Source: Cyprinodon diabolis (Eukaryota > Chordata > Actinopteri > Cyprinodontiformes > Cyprinodontidae). Taken from it: a DNA stretch of 64,000 nucleotides. Location of the stretch: assembly GCA_030533445.1 (NCBI GenBank), contig CM060072.1:13862375-13926374 (forward strand), in the 5' to 3' direction. The position numbers and the translations under genes are program-made. The notes under the pieces are model-generated. The model worked only from the letters and a program-made list of their open reading frames with translations, made no database searches and had not been told where the DNA came from. Positions 54,049 through 64,000 of the stretch are shown here, piece after piece; position 1 is the stretch's first letter, and each line of letters opens with the position of its first letter.

Positions 54049-55395
54049 GTCTTTAAAAGTGTCCTTTGCAGCTGTATAAATGAAACTTTTGGTTTAATAA
54101 TTTCATTTAGAAAGCGTGCACTGATTTTGTGTTACTTTACTCTTATTTATTCTGCAGTTTGAGTCACTTTGTACACTTAAAGAACATATGCCTTCATTTA
54201 ATGACATTGTCTGCCTTTTTTTGGCTCTTGATGGCTGGATAAATTGCAGTGGTGGACTGGATCCTACACACATGTTGAAAAATCTTGGAGGATTCAGAAA
54301 GAGGGAACTTTGATCTCTCTTTTTCACAGTCATTCTCTTAGTCCAGAGTTCTTGGACTGAGATGAAGGATATTTGATTTGATTCGGTCATTATCCTGATG
54401 AAAGACTCACTGATCCATTATTAGCTCACTGGCTGCAGATATTACATTTCTTATTCAAAATCTTGCAGTATTTCAAAGTCTTCATTATACCATGCACATA
54501 AAAAAAATATTATACCAGCCTTAGGATGACAGGCACACAGCATCACAGATCCAACATCCATAGTTAAGAACAGGCAGGAGGTGTCTTTCCACCTCTCTCC
54601 ACACTAAAACTGCCTCAATTGTTTGCAGATGACTTTGTTAAACTCCAAAGGTTTTGGTTTCTCTGAAATACTGATGAAGGTGATCAACATTCGTCCATCT
54701 TTCTTTTGTGCACATGCATTAAAACGTGTTATTTCACTATCGGTGAGGCAAAAAGAATAATGATTGAAATTTAAATAATCAGAAGGATTAATGAACAATA
54801 GTAATTCTACATTTTACAAAAGAATAAACATAACCATTCCATTCAATAATGAATTACAGACTAAACCCATAATGCCAGATATCCAGACCTGTATAAATTT
54901 AAAAAGCAAAAAACTGAATGATGACACTGTAAGCAATGCTTCTGTTTGGAAAATAATCTGTTTTTGAAGTCACTGTATTATTCTGAAGATTGCAACCATC
55001 TGACTAAAAGTTACCTAAATTAGGATATTGCTGATAGGGTCCTTGTTTCAGAAGAATACTCACGATTCCTTCTGCAGGCCGTAAAACCATTAACGACTTT
55101 TAAAGCCTTCCTTGAGTGCTCCAGTTTGTAGGACTTCAAATGTTCAAATAAGAACCTTGAAATAGACCCAGAACATTGATATCCCTCTTTTACGGAGTGC
55201 CAGGGATGATGTGTAAAAGACTATGAGATTTAAATATTGTGTGTTTTAACTAACTGTAGGAAGTTTATTCCAGAAATAAGTCAAACTAGTTACAGTTTCC
55301 TCTGCATCATGAATTCAATCAATACAGCTTGTGTCATAGTGGAAGTTGGTAAAACATCCTGATGCTACAGTAAAACCTTAAACATAGTTTAAGAC
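54049..55395. other. Intronic DNA, possible old Tc1 relic on the minus strand
   Basis: On the minus strand near 54385-54405 the sequence CAGGATAATGACC resembles the QDND box region of Tc1 transposases and is followed by a broken frame, but the rest does not align by eye. Nothing else is recognised. Confidence 0.25.
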
Positions 55396-55750
55396 TAGGG
55401 CTGCAACCAATGATTATTAATATGTTGATTATTTTTTTCATTTAATAATTGGATAGCAAAAGGTTCCTTAAAGTTTTTTTTTTTACAGAGTTAAACCAGT
55501 TAAAACTAAAACTTCTACACTTGAGGTCGTCTGGATAGAGCGTATTAACAAAAAAAAATTTTTTTTATCTTAAATGTAAAATATTGATATATGTTTTTAC
55601 AATCTTGGTGTATTGCTGCTTTGTGGGTTTTTCTGTCAGCTAAAGGCATGTTTAAGAGTCTCTATACTCCAGTTAAAGATTCATCAAATTACTAAATTAG
55701 CTGTTGATTATATCAATAATCAACTAATCCAATTAATTGTTTCAGCCCTA
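55396..55750. mobile_element. hAT-like MITE (AGGGCTGCAAC ends)
   Basis: The left end TAGGGCTGCAACCAATGATT and right end AATTGTTTCAGCCCTA are inverted matches of about 12 bp with one mismatch. Subterminal ATTAAT/GATTA words follow the layout of a widespread fish hAT-like MITE. The interior is non-coding with poly-T runs. The 8-bp target-site duplication is not clear. Confidence 0.65.
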
Positions 55751-56117
55751 TTTATTTACATATCTTCCAGCAGGGGTGTTGGAAGGGTAGAAGATGGAAC
55801 CAGAATACCTGAATACATCAATAAATCAACATCTAGTATATTTTTAAAGAACCCAAATTAATAGTCATATCTAAATAAGTAATAACATCAAACCATCACA
55901 CCATTTATCAAATAAGAAGTGCTGCTTAAAACACGGCATTCAATGAGGGACCTAAGCTGTGACTAAACGAAATATAATTTCATATTTCACTTATCATCGT
56001 TGTTTAGTGGATAGATGATAAAATGATGCTTAGATCATTTTTTTTCTCGTTTGGTAATGGGTTTTTTTCCCTTGTAGAAAGGGGGCAGGTATTTTAAAAA
56101 TGTAATTCTTTCTACCA

Positions 56118-56200
56118 GAGCTGGGCAATTAATTGCATTTTTCAATCTAATCTTTTTTATTTCTTCTAATTAATTTCTTCTATTTAAAAAAAAAAAATGA
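56118..56200. mobile_element. Possible end of another MITE
   Basis: AGAGCTGGGCAATTAATTGC with following ATTTTTCAATCTAATC resembles the end of a dispersed fish repeat (GCTGGGCGATTAATTG type). The other end may be near 57000 (CATATCGCAATACTAG) but is eroded. Confidence 0.35.
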
Positions 56201-58096
56201 AGCACTATCAAATCAAAACCTGATCCCAGGCCACCACTCACCCCAACCATATGAGGAGGTCTAACCCACTGCTTTCAGAACAAAAAAGACTAGGACACTG
56301 AGGTCAAGTTGCATGCACAGCTCCCCTCCCCACCCTAACTCTGACAGTATGTCCACCCCAGATTCCCCCGGCATGACACGGCGCCAGGACCATGAACCCA
56401 GCTTCCAGAAGTCCCATGGCTTCCTATGCCCCAACTATTGAATTATTTTTAAATTAGGATTGCCAGTCATGTTGAAGGTTCTCTGACAGATTTTAGACCA
56501 AACATTCTGATCACCCCAACTGAAAAATCAGTTTCCCATTTTCCAGTGGAAAGTGAATAAACTGAACATTTAAGTATTTTTGGAGGATTAAGGCTTAGTA
56601 AATCCTGTTCATTTGGTGGCATTTGTAGATCTTGCTTCATTAATGTTGAATCTGAATTTTGTTATAGACCTGATCTATTGATATTGTTGCATTCTAGACA
56701 TATTCTAGACAAACATTTCTCCCTCCATCCCTTAAGGTTGCAGTAATATGCTTAAGTGGATTTGTTGCCACACAGAAGGGAAGAGAGAACTGAAGCTAGC
56801 ATGCAAATCCCGGCACGTAAATGGAAGTCACACCGAGTAAGAGTGAAGTTTTTCAACAATGGACTCTGGAGAGGCAACCTTTTAAGGTTATGAAAAAACA
56901 GAAATGTTAAGAAAATTAATCTACTTGCTTGTGGTTACAGCAAAAGAAAATCCCATATCGCAATACTAGTTAAAAATAATAGATTGTTTGGCAAAATCGT
57001 TACTTTCAACTCCTTTACACATACAGTATATGTATAAATAAATGCATAACATTTGCATATTATTTGTAAAAAAAAAACAAAAACAAATAAATCTAATCAC
57101 AAAAAAGGCAGATTGAAAGTTAAATATATTTTCTAAAAATGGGTGGGAAGCCAATACATCTTTAAGTTTCTAACATCTGTAATGATTTAGTTGACTCAAA
57201 CAATGACTGAACTTTTCACAGCCTTTGCCACATCACAAAGTGCTCATCAGTTAAAATAAGCCTCATCAACCCATTTTGTTGGAAGTAAAACACCAAAAGT
57301 TGAGTTTGGAGACCATAGGCACTAAATGAGCACTTTTCTGTGTCGGAAAAATAAATGTGAGATCTCCAGGAGCTTAAGCTGGTTAAACCAAGGTGTTAGA
57401 GAGGAAACCCACTTCTCCAGGGAGCTGAAGAAATAAAGGACAAGGGAACAGAGTCTGCTCTCTAGAGTTTGGTCCTCAGTTAAGTCTTCCATCACCCCAG
57501 CAGCTGTAAAAAAAGTGAAATTCAGCCAAAGCCTTTGACTCTGCGGTGCGAGAAAGCCTTCAGTCAGAGTTCATTAGCCAGCATCAAGCGTGTGAGGGGA
57601 CTGCACTCAAAGCTGAGGACGAGCTCATTTCCAGATGGCCCCAAATCAAAAGAAAGATGGTGGAGATGATGGAGTCAATTCACAGCGCGGAACCATTCAA
57701 TGCTAAGGCCTGCCTGAGGGAAACTGAGACTGTTTCATGGTTAAAGCGTGTGGTGGAGCAGAACTATCTGTTCCTATTATTTTCCAAACAGCTAAACTTT
57801 GGAACAATCACAAAGAACATGCTTCCTTTAAAAGCAACAAAAGGTCATTCTTATATAATTATCTGGCATCATTTACAGTTCTGTGAATTCTCTTTCTCTA
57901 AAATACATATAATGCAGCACAATCCAATCGCCTGCAGTGTGTGAACGGTTTAATTAAGATTAAAATAAATGTAGCTTCATTCTTCAACTTTGTCACAGAT
58001 GTACTTTGTTAGCTTTTCTAAAAGAACAAAACCAATTGGCCCTGGAGAATAAAAAAATAAATAAAACATCCGAATTTCAACATTTTTTTTCAAATA
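56201..58096. other. Intronic non-coding DNA
   Basis: No supported gene. A 132-codon frame at 57546-57944 starts at GTG, has no motif and no splice support. Confidence 0.5.
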
Positions 58097-59530
<1,434 letters not shown>

Positions 59531-60662
59531 TTTTTTTTTTTCTGTTCCAGATCCAGTTTGATGTATTAATGGCGAGATGTCGTTCTGATACAGGAATAGA
59601 GCACAAATCTTTGTAAAGTAATTTCAGAACAGAAAATCTGAGGCCTAGTCTACATTAAGAAAACATTACTGTTCACAAACTGTTAAGAAAAAAGTTGAGT
59701 TCACACAAGTATATATAGCTTCACTTAGAAATAAGATGGAAAAAACTAATTAGGAAGAAGGTGACAATATATTTACAATATATTGTGAAGCTTTATTTCA
59801 AAACTGACTGTCTTAAATGTCAATCTAAAATACTTTCAGTTCTTTTCATATCTTATACTTTAGAATGGCCTAGTTAAAACATTTTGCATGGATCTCCCCT
59901 ATAAACTTTCTAAATGTTTAAATTGTTCTATAGTAGTAAGACATTGCAGTAGGAATAGTAAGACATCTGCAAATGACTTTTACAACCTGTTTATTTTTGG
60001 ACTCTGATTAGGTTTTTGTAGGATTAAAACCTAAACATCATAACCTAAAAGTATAACAATGAAGGGATGAAGGGAGTAATCCATCAATCAGTTATTTATA
60101 AAGGTCAAAAAAGCAAATCCTCATTTAGGGATCCACTAAAACCTTTAAAAGCAAGCATAGTCCTACAATCACATGGTAGACTTGAACTTTTAGTCAATAT
60201 GTCGCTTCAGGACAGGGAGAACAAAGACTGTTACAGCCATCAGGAAAATTAGGTTTCATAAAAACCATAATATTTTCAGAGTACTCTGGCAGTCTTATTT
60301 TGGCGAGGTAAGAACAGGAAGGACGACACAAATGTAGCTTGGATGTAAAACAACTAGTAAAAGTCCTGGTGTAACTGAGCTAGTGTTTGGCTCTACAGTA
60401 CACTGAGCATCCCTGAAGAACCATAAATCTGTCCTTACAATGAAACTTCCCATCTAACCAAGCTGAGCTTTAACTGCAAAACCAAAGCTTTATAGGATCA
60501 GCCTTGGAATGGCCGCACATACCACGGCTGCCAAACGGGCTCCGGTGTTTATTTCAATTAAAATATTCTTTTTTTTTGTAATAATAAAGAAATCAAGGAG
60601 GCAATAAAGAAAAAAAACGAATTGATAAATTTTAGTACAAAAATTCTGAGTATCCAGACAAA
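59531..60662. other. Intronic non-coding DNA
   Basis: No gene or repeat is supported after the T-run at 59527-59540. Confidence 0.5.
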
Positions 60663-60666
60663 TTAA

Positions 60667-61292
60667 AGCTGAAGTCTGTAAGTTTTTAAAAATCACTTTT
60701 TTGTCATATTGGCTAAAACTGTCCCTATGCCCAGACAGCAGTACATGTGATATGTAACCTGTGAAAAAAACTGCTGCAATTGGTCCCGCATACTGCCTGT
60801 ATTTCAATCTGGAAAGAATAATTCGGGACGAGTGAAAACAACCAATCACAGCCAGAGGAGCGTCTGATGAAGTGTCAATCACAGCTCACACACGCTGAAT
60901 GCCCCCCCCCCCCCCCCACCGCTTAACCTGCCGCAGCGCCCAGCTGCCGCAGTCAGGATGACGCGCGTGGAAGTCATGGCGGAGCGACAGCCACCGGCAA
61001 AAGAGAAACTGCCCTTACTGCCCCTGCTGACAACTGCTTACACGGCAAACTTCGGTTTAACCAGCATCTTATATCTAGCTGCTTGGAGGTGAGTGTTATC
61101 GCTCTTACCGGTTCACACTCCATGCCACGTACGCTGCTTGGACGCTTCTGGTCGCATGCGGTAGCCGTGCAGATGCTGTGAGAGGGGTGGGGCATGAGTG
61201 AAGCAGAGAGGGTGGGGGAGTGGCGTGAAACCTGTTTTTCTTCAAATTTTCAGTCGAAGTCTGCTCTCTTCTCAATGTAACAGACTGCAGCT
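60667..61292. mobile_element. CpG-rich MITE with TTAA borders carrying an exon-like unit
   Basis: A 626-bp element flanked by TTAA on both sides (60663-60666 and 61293-61296). The left end AGCTGAAGTCTGT is matched in reverse complement by the right end (AGCTGCAGTCTGT) with one mismatch. The centre (about 60900-61200) is CpG-rich, starts with a 16-base C-run (60902-60917) and contains an ATG ORF that reaches a consensus splice donor. TTAA borders occur in piggyBac and Kolobok elements; the superfamily is not decided. Confidence 0.65.
60976..61092 (+). other. Exon-like ORF inside the MITE (38 codons plus stop)
   Basis: The ATG at 60976 has a G at +4. The frame reads MAERQPPAKEKLPLLPLLTT, AYTANFGLTSIL and YLAAWR, then TGA (61090-61092). 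The stop overlaps a strong splice donor, GAG before GTGAGT (donor GT at 61089-61090), so the unit could act as a first coding exon joined to something downstream. It lies antisense within the macroh2a1 intron. No homologue is recognised. It may be a captured host exon or chance. Confidence 0.35.
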
Positions 61293-61595
61293 TTAAGTAA
61301 TAATTGAAAATTATTATTTAGTTGTCCCCCTGAAAAGGCTCAGCTAAGTTTATTGTCTAAATCTAAAAAACGACAGGGCAGGGATTCTGGGCAACACTGG
61401 TGAAAACTGTTTGAAAGACTCTGCATAATGCTGCAGTAACAAGCGGAAAATATGAAAGACTGGCACAAAAGGACGGAAGTAATCTATCAACACTGCAAAG
61501 GTTTCTATGGCAGCACTGTAAACATTTCACCCAGCAGAGTCCCAAACTCAGCCAAGTTAAATCTGTGTTAAAATCCACCTTCTTTTAACCTTTCA

Positions 61596-62051
<456 letters not shown>

Positions 62052-62204
62052 TTAAAAATACTAGCAAATTTAAGTCAATTGGGGGGGAAGAAATGTTTTT
62101 TATCCATTCAAATCAGACTCAGTCACCTTAGATTTTTACTCAGAGCTTAAGAGAGCAGCCGTATACAGAAACCAAAAAGATTGAAAGCATCTCAAAGCAA
62201 AAGC

Positions 62205-63335
62205 TGACTGATTTTGGGAGATTTTATGTGAGAGAGCAATACAAAAGTTCCAAAAAACGTGATCTGAAAAGAGTGATTTGCCTTATTTTTAGTCCCCTCT
62301 ATTCCGATACACTTGCCTTAAGGAGTCATCTACTTCATAACAGTTAACTTGATCAGATCTAATTTCTGTAAAGACCTAAGAGGGCTGTTAGAGAACATTA
62401 GTGAACAAACTGCACCATAAAAATGCAGCAAACGGATGAAGAAAGGTTACCTGTCTTGTGGGGTTAGGATTATGTTTTAAAACAACATCCAAAGCTTAAC
62501 ATTTCACAGAGCTCTTTTCAAGCAGTCATCTGAGAATGAAAAGAATGTGTTACAACTGTTAACCTACCAAGAGACGACCGTCCACCTATAACTGAACAAG
62601 CCTAGGTGGACTCAAAGTAACTCCAGAGGAGCTGCAGGGATGCAGAGCTAAGGCAAAGTGAATCTGTTGACTGGAAACCACTTAATTCCTCATTTCTAAT
62701 AATCTGGTTTTATTAAGGACAGCAACAAAAAAGCCAAACTAAGTCCAGTTTACATTTTGCCATAAGCCAAGAGGGAAGGAGCTACTCTGGTTAGACGAGA
62801 TCAAGCCGTTTTTACTCATCAACCCGAACACACCATCTGTACAGTGCAGAGATAGGCAAGCTGGTCAGAGCTTAAGGAGAGATGAATGAGATAAAGTAGG
62901 ACAATGGTGGTGAAAAAAAACAACACCACCTTTGAGCAGGAGAATGCATAAAGCCAGAGGTATAACGCTCTGGTCAAAGCCCGAACCTTAGTCCACTCTG
63001 AATCTGTGGTTAGAAACATTCTCCAGTCTCACTGAGCTCAAGCTATTTAGCAAAGAGGAATGGACAAATATTTTGGTTTCTTGATGTCCAAAAGATGATG
63101 GGAGACAAACCAGAAACAGTCAGAGATTTAACTTTAACAAATGGTCAAACGACCAACGGAGGAAGACTGAAGACAAACTGAAGCCACACTTTTCAGATCT
63201 TGATCAAATACTTAAACCATGCCTTGCTTTGCATCAGTGCACTACTGTTGACATATCAGAAAAAGTCCCAATGACATAAAATATGATTTGTGTTTAGGAT
63301 ATGAGAAAAGTTTAATGGTGTGAATATTTTTGCCT
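62205..63335 (+). mobile_element. Decayed full-length Tc1-like transposon
   Basis: Segments in order match a Tc1-like family known from fishes: GTTAGAGAACATTAGTGAAC (start region), ACCTACCAAGAGACGACCGT, AACTCCAGAGGAGCTGCAGG, CATCAACCCGAACACACCAT, GAGCAGGAGAATGCATAAAG (the box that reads QQDN in the family), GTCAAAGCCCGAACCTTAGT, GAGCTCAAGCTATTTAGCAA and GAGGAATGGAC. The terminal sequence GTGTGAATATTTTTGCC lies at 63319-63335. The expected start codon reads ATA and the frame is broken many times. This is the most complete copy of the family represented by the relics at 32, 44, 45.8 and 47.2 kb. Confidence 0.75.
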
Positions 63336-63943
63336 TATTTAAAAACTTTCATTCTTATTTTAGAAAAAAAAAACTCCCTAAAATTGAAACCAGCATATGA
63401 AGTACAGTCATTAAGCCTTATCAGTTGGATCTTTGTGCCTTTGTGACCACAGAAATAATAAAACTTTGTGACACTCTGTGCATCTGCTTACAAACCATCT
63501 GAACTGACAGGTTGGTTAGAGAGTTCAAAGGTCACATGAGAGACAGCTCTCAGAGAGTCAATGTTTCAGTCATGCAGAGCTAAACAAGCAGCAGCAGTAT
63601 AATTAGCATGATCACACCAGCAAAATATAACCTTTAAATGTGTTATCTGATGCAAAGATTTACCTCTGGCTAGTTATTATAAGGAACTCCTGTTTTAAAA
63701 AGATTGAGCCCTGCAGTTTGGGCAAAGGTCTTCTTAGCAAAGCAGAAATCCTGAGTCATCCAGGATAGGATCAGCATAAATATCAGACGCAACACTAAGA
63801 AATTTCCTCTAACAGTCAGGACCTTATAATCCTGTAACTATGGCTTTCCTGAAGAGTGACTGGAAACAGAGTTAAAGGTAAAAGTGTAAGAAATAAATCC
63901 TAAATAAATGTTCATATTATTCAATATACTTCCATTGATTCGG

Positions 63944-64000
63944 GCTGGGCAATCCTATAGTATCAATATATATTTCAATATAATTGTATTTAATAATAAT
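63944..64000. mobile_element. Possible MITE end at the window edge
   Basis: GGGCTGGGCAATCCTATAGT followed by ATCAATATATATTTCAATAT resembles the end of a common fish repeat starting GCTGGGCAATATATCG. It is cut by the window edge. Confidence 0.4.

Noticed and set aside
57546..57944. 132-codon frame in the macroh2a1 intron
   Set aside because: Starts at GTG, has no recognised motif, no splice or promoter evidence, and fades into AT-rich sequence.

Overview
The window looks like AT-rich vertebrate DNA from a teleost fish. The evidence is one split gene with vertebrate splice signals (macroH2A1) in a dense population of repeat families that I recognise as typical of ray-finned fishes. These are several Tc1-like transposon families, a Rex3-like RTE LINE with a (GATG)n tail, L2/Rex1-like LINE fragments, a Tigger-like MITE, hAT-like MITEs and a tRNA-derived SINE. 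The species cannot be named from this. All family names come from recognition by eye; no database search was run.

Layout. Positions 1-617 hold the 3' end of a decayed LINE. Positions 618-49.7 kb are a gene desert of AT-rich non-coding DNA with scattered transposons. Landmarks are Tc1-like relics at 12.3-12.7 kb, a SINE at 13.56-13.78 kb and a complete Tc1-like transposon with an intact transposase at 13.96-15.20 kb. There are L2-like LINE fragments at 16.8-17.6, 24.3, 35.0-36.0 and 42.9 kb, and a Rex3-like LINE with a perfect 13-bp target-site duplication at 24.80-25.85 kb. A long (TA)n tract lies at 31.1 kb. A 3,405-bp direct tandem duplication (35,911-39,315 and 39,316-42,720) appears sequence-identical and carries a Tigger-like MITE in each copy.

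From about 49.7 kb to the right end lies the 3' part of macroh2a1 on the minus strand. It comprises a probable 3' UTR, the terminal coding exon (51,039-51,204), an internal exon (52,582-52,756) and a further exon (61,718-61,807). The three exons join in phase and encode the C-terminal part of the macro domain of this histone variant. The 8.96-kb intron between the last two exons holds a broken Tc1-like transposon (58.1-59.5 kb), hAT-like MITEs and an unusual CpG-rich MITE (60,667-61,292). That MITE carries an exon-like unit, an ATG ORF ending at a consensus splice donor. The upstream intron holds another decayed Tc1-like copy (62.2-63.3 kb).

The only host gene supported is macroh2a1. In mammals the interval 3' of MACROH2A1 leads to PITX1 and is regulatory. 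By synteny the desert here could be part of a pitx1 landscape, but no pitx1 exon is visible and this remains inference.
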